In this document: positions 26,633 through 35,444 of the stretch, in pieces
Numbering within the stretch: the first letter of the stretch is position 1
Layout of the letters: each line of letters begins with the position of its first letter
Assembly: GCF_001049755.1 (NCBI RefSeq)
Contig: NZ_CVLB01000001.1
Coordinates: 2,064,995 to 2,128,994 of the forward strand
Direction: 5' to 3'
DNA length: 64,000 bases
Source: Brachyspira suanatina
Lineage (GTDB): Bacteria > Spirochaetota > Brachyspiria > Brachyspirales > Brachyspiraceae
Made by a program: the position numbers and the translations under genes
The notes under the pieces: generated by a model
What the model was told of the DNA's origin: nothing
What the model saw: the letters and a program-made list of their open reading frames with translations, nothing else
Databases searched by the model: none

Positions 26633-28162
26633 TTACCTTGCAACTTCAACTGCTCTAGTTTCTCTAATAACAGTAACTCTAATTATACCTGGGTATTTCA
26701 ATTCATCTTCTATTCTCTTAGCAATGTCTCTTGCTATTTGCTTAGCCTGAATATCATCTACAATATCACTTTTAGCCATAACTCTAAGTTCACGGCCGGC
26801 CTGTATAGCAAATGATTTTTCAACACCCTCTATACTATCAGCAATCTTTTCTAAATTATCTAAACGTTTTATATAACTTTCAAAAGATTCTCTTCTTGCT
26901 CCAGGTCTTGCCGCACTAATAGCATCGGCAGCCTTTACTATTACAGCTTCAACTGTTTGAGTATCAACATCATTATGATGTGCTCTTATAGCATTAACTA
27001 CTTCTTCTTTTTCTCCGCATCTTTTAGCTAAATCGGCACCGCTCATAGCATGAGAACCTTCGCCTTCTGTTTCTATAGCTTTACCAATATCATGCAAAAA
27101 AGCACTTCTCTTAGCCATTTCTACATTAGCCCCTATTTCAGCAGCTATCATAGCGGCAATATTAGCAACCTCTTTGCTATGGAAAAGCATATTTTGTCCA
27201 TAACTTGTTCTGTACTGAAGTCTTCCCATATGCCTGATTAATTCATGATGCATAGTAGTAAGATTCAAATCTACAATAGCATTTTCACCAGCTTCCATTA
27301 TAGAATCTTCAACTTCTCTTTTAGTTCTCTCAACAACTTCTTCTATTCTAGCAGGGTGAATTCTTCCATCTAAGATAAGCTTTTCTAATGAAACTTTAGC
27401 TATATGTTTTCTAACAGGATCAAAACAGGATATTACAACAGCTTCAGGAGTATCATCTATAATAATATCAACACCAGTAAGCGTCTCAAGCATTCTGATA
27501 TTTCTACCCTCTCTTCCTATGATTCTTCCTTTCATTTCCTCACTAGGTAAAGATACAGATGTTACAGAAGTTTCCTGAGCCACTTCACTAGAAAGTCTTT
27601 GTATAGTTTGTACTATTATTTCCCTAGCCTTTTTCTCTCCTGTTTCTATAGCATTTTTTTCTATATTATCAACTATTTTAGTAGCAGATTTTTTAGCATC
27701 TTCTTCTATACTCCTAATCAAATCTGCCTTAGCTTCTTCTCTAGTAAGTCCTGCTATTCTCTCAAGTTCTTTTTCAGCTTCTTGTATAACAGAAGTTAAT
27801 TTATCCTCCTGTTCTTTTATTTTTTTCATTTTATTCTCAATATTATGCTCTTTATTTTCCAAATATTGAGACTTTTTATCAATATTAGCCTCTCGTTGTA
27901 GCACTCTATTTTCTAATTTCTGAATTTCAGCTTTTCTATCTCTATTTTCGCTTTCTAATCTATTACGTTCTTTCTGTATTTCAGAATTAGCTTCAGAAAG
28001 TATAGTCTTTCTCTCATTTTCTGCTTGCTCTCTTGCACTTTGGAGCAGTTTATGTGTTATTATTTCCGTAGAATTAAGCTTGATTTTAGCTATAATAAAA
28101 CGGGTTGTATATCCAAAAACAAACGCAACTACAACAGAGGTGATAATTATTACTGGATTCAT
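26633..28162 (-). CDS. rny: Ribonuclease Y
   Basis: 509 residues. An N-terminal membrane helix (IIITSVVVAFVFGYTTRFII) is followed by a long coiled coil (about 25-200), a KH domain with GRIIGREGRNIRMLETLTGVDIIIDDTP, and an HD phosphodiesterase domain with HSKEVANIAAMIAAEIG and FLHDIGKAIE. RNase Y starts mRNA decay at the membrane. The domain order and length are standard. It leads an operon with ymdB and the membrane protein 24739-25797. Confidence 0.95.
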   Translation of the reverse strand: MNPVIIITSVVVAFVFGYTTRFIIAKIKLNSTEIITHKLLQSAREQAENERKTILSEANSEIQKERNRLESENRDRKAEIQKLENRVLQREANIDKKSQYLENKEHNIENKMKKIKEQEDKLTSVIQEAEKELERIAGLTREEAKADLIRSIEEDAKKSATKIVDNIEKNAIETGEKKAREIIVQTIQRLSSEVAQETSVTSVSLPSEEMKGRIIGREGRNIRMLETLTGVDIIIDDTPEAVVISCFDPVRKHIAKVSLEKLILDGRIHPARIEEVVERTKREVEDSIMEAGENAIVDLNLTTMHHELIRHMGRLQYRTSYGQNMLFHSKEVANIAAMIAAEIGANVEMAKRSAFLHDIGKAIETEGEGSHAMSGADLAKRCGEKEEVVNAIRAHHNDVDTQTVEAVIVKAADAISAARPGARRESFESYIKRLDNLEKIADSIEGVEKSFAIQAGRELRVMAKSDIVDDIQAKQIARDIAKRIEDELKYPGIIRVTVIRETRAVEVAR

Positions 28163-28276
28163 ATTTCACCTCTTTATTTATATTTTAAATTATTTTTTAC
28201 AATATAATACTATTTAACATAAATTTATTATAAAGTCAATAATATATTTATTATAAAAATAACAAAAATGTTGCTA

Positions 28277-28816
28277 TTAATATTTTTGGAACATTTTTCC
28301 TGAACCGCCGCAAGTTTCACAAGTTTCAGGTGCTTTATCTCTATAAATATTACCGCAGCTAGGGCAAAGATAGAAAGTAACATCTCCGTCTTTATTTAAG
28401 AAATTATCTATAATATCTTGGAAAAGTTTAGCATGTTCTGTTTCAACTTTACCTAAAGAATTTACTGTATCGCTAGCTAATTTATTTTTCTGCTCTATTG
28501 CAACCTGTGCTAACTGAGGATAAAGTATAGTAGATTCATAAACCTCACCTTTTATACCTGCCTCTAAATTTTCTTTATCGCTTAAAGGTTCTACAGGATT
28601 AAGCTGAGGAACGAATTTACTCATATCTAATCCGCTTCTTAGAGCTAATTTTCTCATTTTTTCGGCATGAATTTTCTCTGCCAATGATGTTGTTGAAAAA
28701 ACTTTTTGAATAGCTTTATTGCTAGATGCTTTACCAAATGAACTATATCTATTTGCAGCGTTTGATTCGCCTTGAAATATTTGATATAAAACTTCTTCTA
28801 ATGTTTTAGCAGCCAT
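28277..28816 (-). CDS. Rubrerythrin
   Basis: 179 residues from the ATG at 28816. A TTG five codons upstream is part of the TTGGAGGAAAT ribosome site, so it is not the start. The N-terminal ferritin-like four-helix domain carries ExxN/ExxH iron ligands (FQGESNAANRY, AEKIHAEKM, VETEHAKLF), and the C-terminus has a rubredoxin-like site CPSCGNIYRDKAPETCETCG. Rubrerythrins reduce hydrogen peroxide in anaerobes and microaerophiles; this fits an oxygen-tolerant gut anaerobe. Monocistronic. Confidence 0.93.
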   Translation of the reverse strand: MAAKTLEEVLYQIFQGESNAANRYSSFGKASSNKAIQKVFSTTSLAEKIHAEKMRKLALRSGLDMSKFVPQLNPVEPLSDKENLEAGIKGEVYESTILYPQLAQVAIEQKNKLASDTVNSLGKVETEHAKLFQDIIDNFLNKDGDVTFYLCPSCGNIYRDKAPETCETCGGSGKMFQKY

Positions 28817-29124
28817 ATTTATTTCCTCCAAATTATATATTTATCTTAAAAAGAATAATTGTTTTTATTATAATATTCCTGTGTACATGATATCAATTAG
28901 TAAAAAAAAATCAAACCATTTTTTTAAAAATAGGAAAAAAATTACAACCCATCGATATAGATTTAAATTTTTTTTATATTATAATAAAAAACTATTATTT
29001 TTTATTATTGCTAATAAAAATTGTTCGCTCAAAAGCTCTGTCAACTAAACTTGCCAGAGGCTCACAATTTTTATAATTAGCCTTACAATATTTAAAAATT
29101 ATTATTTTAAAAGACGGCGAGAAT
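28817..29124. other. Divergent intergenic region
   Basis: About 308 bp between rubrerythrin (minus) and a kinase gene (plus). It must carry both promoters. A GC-richer patch at about 29027-29065 contains CTTGCCAGAGGCTC, without a clear hairpin. No gene seen. Confidence 0.4.
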
Positions 29125-29745
29125 ATGAATAACATTATTATAACTATAAGCAGACAATATGGAAGCGGTGGAAGAAATATAGGAAAATTAATAGCAAACA
29201 AATTAAATATCAACTTTTATGATAAAGAATTTGTAGAAATAGTAGCAAAAAGAACCGGTATTAATAAACAGTATTTAGAAAATATGGAAGAAAAATTCAC
29301 TAATGACAATCTTTTTTTTAGTGCATTTCATAAAGAACATTTTTCAAGCCCTTTCTCAGGACAAATAAAATACTCCACTTTAGATAAAATGTTTGAAATT
29401 CAAAGTGAAGTTATAAAAGATATAGCAAACAAAGGAAGCTGTGTAATAATAGGAAGATGTGCTAATTTTATTCTTAAAAAGACAGAACATAAATGCTTTA
29501 ATGTATTTGTACATGCCCCAGATAAAAACAGAATAGAAAGAATTACAAAAGAATATGGTGTAAAAATAGAGGATGCAGAAACCCAGTTAATAAATACTGA
29601 TAAATACAGATCGAATTACTACAAATACTACACAGGCATGGAATGGGGAAACATGATCAATTATAATCTTACTATAGATAGCGGATCTTTTAATGATGAA
29701 AATATATGCAATATTATTATAGAAGCTGCTAAAAAAAGAATATAA
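29125..29745 (+). CDS. Cytidylate kinase-like protein
   Basis: 206 residues of the Cytidylate_kin2 family. The N-terminus IITISRQYGSGGRNIGKLIANKLNINFYDKEFV carries the P-loop variant GSGGRNIG, followed by a GSCVIIGRCANFIL strand and FVHAPDKNRIERI. True Cmk proteins have a different P-loop and lid; this family is widespread in anaerobes and its substrate is not established. GGCGAG precedes the ATG. Confidence 0.8.
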   Translation: MNNIIITISRQYGSGGRNIGKLIANKLNINFYDKEFVEIVAKRTGINKQYLENMEEKFTNDNLFFSAFHKEHFSSPFSGQIKYSTLDKMFEIQSEVIKDIANKGSCVIIGRCANFILKKTEHKCFNVFVHAPDKNRIERITKEYGVKIEDAETQLINTDKYRSNYYKYYTGMEWGNMINYNLTIDSGSFNDENICNIIIEAAKKRI

Positions 29746-29829
29746 AAAAGAACATAAACACTTGAAAATTGATAATATATTACTATATTTAAAAATAAAG
29801 ATTTATCAAATGGTATATAAGAGGATATT

Positions 29830-30332
29830 ATGAAGGATAAGATTATAAAAGATTTTTATGAAAATGATTACTTTTCTTATGAATCTGATTGCGATTTATG
29901 GAATGACGAAAAAATATCATTATTAATAGATTTCGGTGAAGTGTCAAACAAATCTGAAATGCTTATGAAATATATAGATAAAATTAATGAAATATTAAAA
30001 TGGATTGATGAACATAAAAAAAATGTTACTGACTTTCTTATAGAAAAACAATGTTTAGAATTGGCAGAAGAATGGGTAAGTACTTGCGAAGCAATAGATG
30101 AAAATACATACAAAAATCAATCCGGAGAATTAATCACTATTCCTATAAAAGAAGATGATTTTTTTAATGCTATATATATATAGATACAATATTAATAGAT
30201 TTTGATGAAGACGAAGCAAGACCGGATACCACATTGCATATACTTTTTGAACCAGATTATTTTAAACATCATTCATTAATAGTTTATATAGATGGGGATA
30301 AAAATATAGAATACGGAGATATTGCTGGATAA
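29830..30332 (+). pseudogene. Hypothetical protein split by (TA)6 frameshift
   Basis: A 117-codon frame (29830-30183, GAGGAT upstream) ends in a run of six TA units (30171-30182). Immediately after, a second frame continues without a start: DTILIDFDEDEARPDTTLHILFEPDYFKHHSLIVYIDGDKNIEYGDIAG, ending 30332. Removing one TA joins the two into one ~166-residue protein whose C-terminus resembles the DUF2262/DUF2004-type small bacterial domains. The break therefore looks like dinucleotide slippage: a phase-variable gene, a young pseudogene or a sequencing error. Function unknown. Confidence 0.65.
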
Positions 30333-30539
30333 TACAACTTATACAAACAAAATAATCATAGATAAAATATATTTTTAAAATTTAATATAATAAACATAAT
30401 TTATTATATTAAATTTTTATATTTAAATAATAAATCAAACAAAACTCATGTTTATAAACAATACATATATTTTGAACTAAGTTTCATATTTATAATTATA
30501 TAATATAACTCCTTATAGCTTTTAAATATAAAAAATACT

Positions 30540-30975
30540 ATGCTTATAGTAAAAGATATAAATCAATTGAATTTTATAAAAATGTTTTATATCTATATGT
30601 TATCATGGATTTTGGAACAAATAAAACATTAACTGGAAATTTAGTTTTATAAACAATAGAAACATATAAAGATTTTATTGATAAAAATAATATTTCTTTT
30701 GGAGGAAATAATTTTGAAATATACTTTGAATAATATGATTTTGATAATTTTATCGATAAACTAAAAAATTACAATATAGAATATGTACATTCTGTAAAAG
30801 AACATTCTTGGGGACAGAGAGTTATTCGGTTTTATGATCCAAATAAACATATTACTGAAGTTGGTGAAAATATGAAATCAGTATGCAAGCGTTTTTAGAT
30901 AGCGGCATGAATATATAAGAAACTGCAAAACGTATGGACGTACCTATAGAATTTATTAATAACTGCATTAAATAA
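30540..30975 (+). pseudogene. VOC-family (glyoxalase-like) pseudogene
   Basis: From the ATG at 30540 the sequence reads MLIVKDIN, then after a small deletion SIEFYKNVLYLYVIMDFGTNKTLTGN, the start of a vicinal-oxygen-chelate fold. It continues to GQRVIRFYDPNKHITEVGENM and, after another shift, LDSGMNI-ETAKRMDVPIEFINNCIK. Three in-frame TAA codons stand where Gln or Glu would be expected, and two frameshifts are needed. Multiple independent lesions show genuine decay rather than a sequencing error. Confidence 0.75.
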
Positions 30976-31022
30976 ATTTATAACAATAAAATCAATATAT
31001 TTTTTATTATTATATAGTTAGT

Positions 31023-31340
31023 ATATACTGAAAATTTTTAAGTTTGACAACCGCGAGCTGCTACTGTAGGTATGCTTCGCAGCACCTTTCCCCACGGTAT
31101 CCTTATTCTTAACGAATATCCCTCTATACGTGCGGCTGATTACTAATTATTGTACAAAAATTAATAATTTATCTTACCTGTAAAAACACAATTAGTATGA
31201 TTTAACACTAATTTTATACTTACACTTTCGTTAAATGTATACGAGTTTATCGAGTATATAGGTTCTTTGACAAAGTCTGCAGAGCGTATTCGGTTGGAAA
31301 AATAACAACATAAAATTGACAAACTTAAAAATTTTATGTT
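31023..31340 (-). mobile_element. MITE-like dispersed element, copy B
   Basis: About 318 bp. It starts ATATACTGAAAATTTTTAAG and ends CTTAAAAATTTTATG, a near-perfect terminal inverted repeat of about 20 bp; here both ends are of the CTTAAAAATTTT type. The core contains blocks shared with other copies (TTATCTTACCTGTAAAA, AGTATGATTTA-CACTAA, GTATACGAGTTTATCGAGTATAT). Its right end stops 2 bp before the stop codon of the gene at 31343. No coding frame. Confidence 0.8.
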
Positions 31341-31342
31341 TT

Positions 31343-32422
31343 TTAATATAGCTTCAATTTTTTTAGCTCTTTTTGATACTCTTCTGATATTTTATTTTTT
31401 AATTTTTCATCTCTTACAATATCGCAGCATAATAATACTTTTTTGTATAATTTCAAATAAAAAGAATGATGTTCTAACGTAAAAGGCTCACTAATGAAAG
31501 CCCATATTTCTTTTGCTAATTTCTCATTATTTATATTAAGCATTATATCAGCCGCTCTTTCTATTATATATCTGCCTAAATTAATATTATAAAATTTATC
31601 ATCTTGAATATTTTTTATATTATTCATATATTTTGATATTAATTGCCAAGCATAATCATATTTTTTATTTTCAATTAAAGATTTAAGATAATTATTTAAA
31701 GCAGAAACTATATCCCAATTACTCTCATTTTCTTTAACAGCCATTTCAAAAAGTTTTTTAGTAGTTTCCAGTAAAGATTCTTTATCTTCTATAAGTGACT
31801 CATAATATTTTAATTTATCTAAATTCTTTTTATCCCATTCTTTTACTGTATCTTTCCATATATCAATAAGTTTTGAACATAATTGTAAATCATCAATATC
31901 TATAGAATAAGATATTACTGCATCTATACTTAATTCATCTAATCTTTCATTATAATAATCATAATCATCAATACCATAACCGCAATTACAGTCAAAGTTT
32001 GCATTTTTTGCTTTATCAAATAAATCTTTATATTTAGAAAGTAATTTATTTATATCATCATTATAAAGTTTAACAAATAAAAAACTCATAATTTCCAAAG
32101 AAGTACCTATTCCCTGATAAGAATTAGTTTGTCTGTCTTTTATCTCTTCTTCAAATAAAAAAACAAGAAAATCTTCAAATGATTTTTTATTCATTAATTC
32201 ATTTCTATTTTTATGATAAAGTATAGATAAAACTAATTTTAATCTTTCAATATAATTTTTATCTTTTGTATACTCTGCCTCATTATCTTTTTTATATATA
32301 AATGCTTCAATATTTATTTGAAATTTTTCTTTATCATTACTTTCTAAACAATTAAATAATTCTTCAAGAGTCTTATAATATTCTTTTAAATAGTCATTAA
32401 ATAATTCTTGATAAAGTTCCAT
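31343..32422 (-). CDS. Helical protein of unknown function between two element copies
   Basis: 359 residues from the ATG at 32422; the TTG at 32437 lies inside the neighbouring element end. Almost wholly alpha-helical and rich in Lys, Glu, Asp, Asn and Leu, with paired-helix spacing like TPR or HEAT repeats (SLIENKKYDYAWQLISKYMNNIKN, INNEKLAKEIWAFISEPF). A short CNCGYG motif sits near residue 150. No signal peptide. The gene fills exactly the space between copies B and C of the dispersed element (2 bp and 1 bp gaps), and the element end supplies the only AGG upstream of the ATG. Family not recognised; an accessory gene is likely. Confidence 0.7.
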   Translation of the reverse strand: MELYQELFNDYLKEYYKTLEELFNCLESNDKEKFQINIEAFIYKKDNEAEYTKDKNYIERLKLVLSILYHKNRNELMNKKSFEDFLVFLFEEEIKDRQTNSYQGIGTSLEIMSFLFVKLYNDDINKLLSKYKDLFDKAKNANFDCNCGYGIDDYDYYNERLDELSIDAVISYSIDIDDLQLCSKLIDIWKDTVKEWDKKNLDKLKYYESLIEDKESLLETTKKLFEMAVKENESNWDIVSALNNYLKSLIENKKYDYAWQLISKYMNNIKNIQDDKFYNINLGRYIIERAADIMLNINNEKLAKEIWAFISEPFTLEHHSFYLKLYKKVLLCCDIVRDEKLKNKISEEYQKELKKLKLY

Positions 32423-32423
32423 A

Positions 32424-32781
32424 ATATACCTAAACAAATATACTTTGTAAAAAAATAAAGTTATATTTTTGTTTTTTATATTGGGGCTTTGCCCTTACGA
32501 AGTACACAGAGTGCAGAACCCAACTTATTTTGCGAGCGAAGAAAGTGTCTGCAACTTAAAGGAGTACCTGACAAAGTCCACTGTAAGTGTAGGTATGGTA
32601 TTGCCACAAAGGCTATATCCACAAGCTCAATTTAACAATTTATCATACATATAAAATATAATTAACATATTTGTATTATTTTTAGGCTTGCACTTTTTGC
32701 AACTTTGACGAAGTCCGCCTGTGGCGTGCAGCGGGAAAAGTTGAATAACAAAATTTACAAACTTAAAAATTTTCAGTACAT
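32424..32781 (+). mobile_element. MITE-like dispersed element, copy C
   Basis: About 358 bp. Left end ATATACCTAAACAAATATAC, right end CTTAAAAATTTTCAGTACAT. The core shares GGGCTTTGCCCTTACGAAGTACAC, GGTATGGTATTGCCACAA and GACGAAGTCCGCCTGTGGCG with copies A and D. It fills the gap between the orphan gene at 31343-32422 and the ClC gene. A 61-codon frame within it is not a gene. Confidence 0.8.
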
Positions 32782-32795
32782 ATAAAAATTACTTA

Positions 32796-34046
32796 TTAAT
32801 CATTATGATCGTATATAGAAGTTACTCCCAATACTTTAGCAACCATATACGATATTATCGCCACTATAACTAGAGCCGAGAAATTAGAAATAGAGTTGGA
32901 TATTTCAAGTATCAATATACATACCATTATAGGTGTTCTTGTAATTCCTGACATAAGAGAAGTTATTCCAAGAAGTATAAACAAATCTCCATATACTGCA
33001 TAATCCGGAAAATATTTAACTAAGAATATATCATATAAAGAACCTATTGAAGCACCTAATATAAATGTAGGAAAGAATATTCCTCCAACTGCCCCAGAAG
33101 TAGCACATACAGAAGTATAAAATAATTTCATAAATATTAATATAAAAAGCATAGATACAGAAAACTTATCTTTTACTATACTTCCTATAAGCAAATCACC
33201 GCTTCCAAGTACATAAGGGAAAAACATTATCATTAAACCAGCAAGCAAGAATGCAGGCACAGGACGAATTATATCATTATTAATCTTTTGATACATCTTA
33301 GAAAAGAAATTCATAAGATAATTTAATATAGAAGCAAGTATGCCGCATATTATACCAAAAGGAAGTAAAGATATATAATGTCTTACTTCAAGTATCTTAG
33401 GAAGATTAAAATTAAGTATAAATCCCTGACCTACAATATGCTCTATTACAAGTATTGAAGCTATGGAAGAAAAAACTATACATACAAAAACTATATGATT
33501 TTTATGCTCTCCAAGCTCCTCAAAAGAAAAAGCAATGCCAGTAAAAGGAGCACTGAAAGTAGCCGTCATTCCGGCACAAGCACCGGAAACAAGTAAATAT
33601 CTTCTATACTTAGCTAATTTAGAAAAGTATTTATGAAAAAATAATCCTACAAGCATACCCACATGCATTGAAGGGCCTGCTCTTCCTAAAGAAATACCGC
33701 TTGCAAATGAAATCATACTTCCGAAAAGTTTAAATAAAATTTCCAAAAATATATTTTTAGGTTCATGCAAAGATATATAATATTTTATCTGAGGAACTCC
33801 TGCCCCTCTTATTCGCGGATAATGTATAAGTATATAACCTATTAAACATCCCATACTTATAAGAAATATAAAAAGTAAAATAGGATAATACCATTTTTCA
33901 AATATAAAGTTTGATACATAAAAGACATTAACGCTTAATTTATATAATATAATCCTATATATAGAAACTATAAACCCAACTACTGCCCCTATACAAGCAG
34001 ATAATGTAAAAAGCTTTATATATTTAATTTCAAAATTTATCTTCAT
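32796..34046 (-). CDS. ClC-family chloride channel/transporter
   Basis: 416 residues, about ten or more membrane helices. The ClC selectivity signatures are recognisable but altered: GAGVPQIK (usually GSGIPxI), GRAGPSMH (usually GREGP) and GGIFFPTFILGA (GxFxP, intact). The external gating glutamate of GREGP is Ala here, while the internal Glu pair (FSFEEL) remains. In studied ClC exchangers, loss of the gating Glu uncouples proton exchange, so this protein may conduct anions passively. That is inference. No cytosolic CBS domains. The MITE-like copy C follows its stop. Confidence 0.85.
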   Translation of the reverse strand: MKINFEIKYIKLFTLSACIGAVVGFIVSIYRIILYKLSVNVFYVSNFIFEKWYYPILLFIFLISMGCLIGYILIHYPRIRGAGVPQIKYYISLHEPKNIFLEILFKLFGSMISFASGISLGRAGPSMHVGMLVGLFFHKYFSKLAKYRRYLLVSGACAGMTATFSAPFTGIAFSFEELGEHKNHIVFVCIVFSSIASILVIEHIVGQGFILNFNLPKILEVRHYISLLPFGIICGILASILNYLMNFFSKMYQKINNDIIRPVPAFLLAGLMIMFFPYVLGSGDLLIGSIVKDKFSVSMLFILIFMKLFYTSVCATSGAVGGIFFPTFILGASIGSLYDIFLVKYFPDYAVYGDLFILLGITSLMSGITRTPIMVCILILEISNSISNFSALVIVAIISYMVAKVLGVTSIYDHND

Positions 34047-34106
34047 AATTTAGTTTTCTAATCAATGTTTTTTTATTATTTTATGGGTTATTAATAAATA
34101 TATAAA

Positions 34107-35207
34107 TCATACATTAAATCTGAATGTTACAACATCGCCTTCCTGCATAAGATACTGTTTACCCTCAAGTCTTATAGCACCGGCCTCTTTAGCTTTAACA
34201 AAACTTCCAAGCTCTAAAAGTTTATCACAATTTATAACTTCAGCACTGATGAACCCTCTTTCAAAATCGCTATGTATAACTCCGGCAGCCTCTGGAGCAT
34301 AAGCACCTTCTCTAACTGTCCAAGCCCTTGTTTCATCTTCTCCTGAAGTTAGGAATGTTAAAAGTTTTAATAATCTATGTCCTGCTTTTGTAAGTCTTGC
34401 CACTCCTGATTCTTTTACTCCCAAATCTTCTAAATAGCTTAATCTTTCTTCTTCATCTAAATCCTGCAAATCTGCTTCTATTTTGGCACTGAAAGGTATT
34501 AATTCAATGTTTCTTTCATTTGCATATTTTTGTAATGTTAAATAATTAGAATTTTTTTCTGGATTAGCAAGTTCATTTTCTGATAAATTAGCACCTATCA
34601 TCATACTTTTTGCTGTTAATAAGAATAAAGGTCTTAATATTTCTTTTTCTGTATCTGTTAAATCAAGACTGAATACCGGCTTAAAATTATTCAATTCAGG
34701 AAGTATTTTTTCAAGTAATGCCACTTCTTCTTCAGCAGCTTTTACTTTAGCACCTTTTGCTGCTTTTTTCTGCTTTTCCATTCTTGCATTAATAGTTTCA
34801 ATATCTGCAAGCATAAGCTCTGTTAAAATAATATCTAAATCCCTTAAAGGATCAACTTCTCCTATATGAGTGATATTTCCATCTTCAAATACTCTTACAA
34901 CATGTAAAACTGCATTAACTTCTCTGATATGAGAAAGAAATTTATTACCTAATCCCTCACCTTTTGAAGCGCCTTTTACAAGTCCTGCAATATCTACAAA
35001 TGTAGTTGTATTATAAACTTTCTTTTTTGATTTGAAAAGTGCTGCTAATTTATCAACTCTTTCATCTTTTATTATAGCAGTTGCTTCATTTTTATCTATA
35101 GTACAAAATGGGTAATTAGCCGCCTCTGCATGAGCATTAGTTAGAGCATTAAAAAGTGTAGATTTTCCAACATTTGGAAGTCCTACTATTCCTATAGATA
35201 AAGCCAT
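34107..35207 (-). CDS. ychF: YchF, Obg-family ATPase
   Basis: 366 residues. P-loop GLPNVGKSTLFNALT with NYPFCTIDKNEA (G2), DIAGLVKGASKGEGLGNKFL (G3), and a degenerate G4 ANLSENE that, as in other YchF proteins, favours ATP over GTP. The C-terminal TGS domain region (FLTSGEDETRAWTVREGAYAPEAAGVIHSDFERGFI) is complete. A translation-associated and stress-related ATPase that binds the ribosome. The start gives a standard length. Stands alone between the ClC gene and the Rieske gene. Confidence 0.95.
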   Translation of the reverse strand: MALSIGIVGLPNVGKSTLFNALTNAHAEAANYPFCTIDKNEATAIIKDERVDKLAALFKSKKKVYNTTTFVDIAGLVKGASKGEGLGNKFLSHIREVNAVLHVVRVFEDGNITHIGEVDPLRDLDIILTELMLADIETINARMEKQKKAAKGAKVKAAEEEVALLEKILPELNNFKPVFSLDLTDTEKEILRPLFLLTAKSMMIGANLSENELANPEKNSNYLTLQKYANERNIELIPFSAKIEADLQDLDEEERLSYLEDLGVKESGVARLTKAGHRLLKLLTFLTSGEDETRAWTVREGAYAPEAAGVIHSDFERGFISAEVINCDKLLELGSFVKAKEAGAIRLEGKQYLMQEGDVVTFRFNV

Positions 35208-35444
35208 ATTTATTTCCTTAAATCTTATTTAACATTAAATTGAAAAAATGAATTATTTTCGGTAATATTATATATTAAAAAATATTAATAACAAGTATAT
35301 TAAAGTGAATAATAAAAAATATTTGAATTTATATTGTCTTAACCTTATATGTACTTATACAACTTATAAAAAATCATCTTATAAAATGTTTATTTATTAA
35401 AATAACAATATATAATTAATGTATCAAAATTTGAGGATACAACT

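Noticed and set aside
32423-32451. Element copy C end as the promoter of the gene starting 32422
   Set aside because: The -10 box touches the ATG, so transcription would start inside the gene; the end can at most give a weak ribosome site.
32469-32654. 61-codon plus-strand frame
   Set aside because: It lies wholly within dispersed element copy C and is not kept in the other copies.
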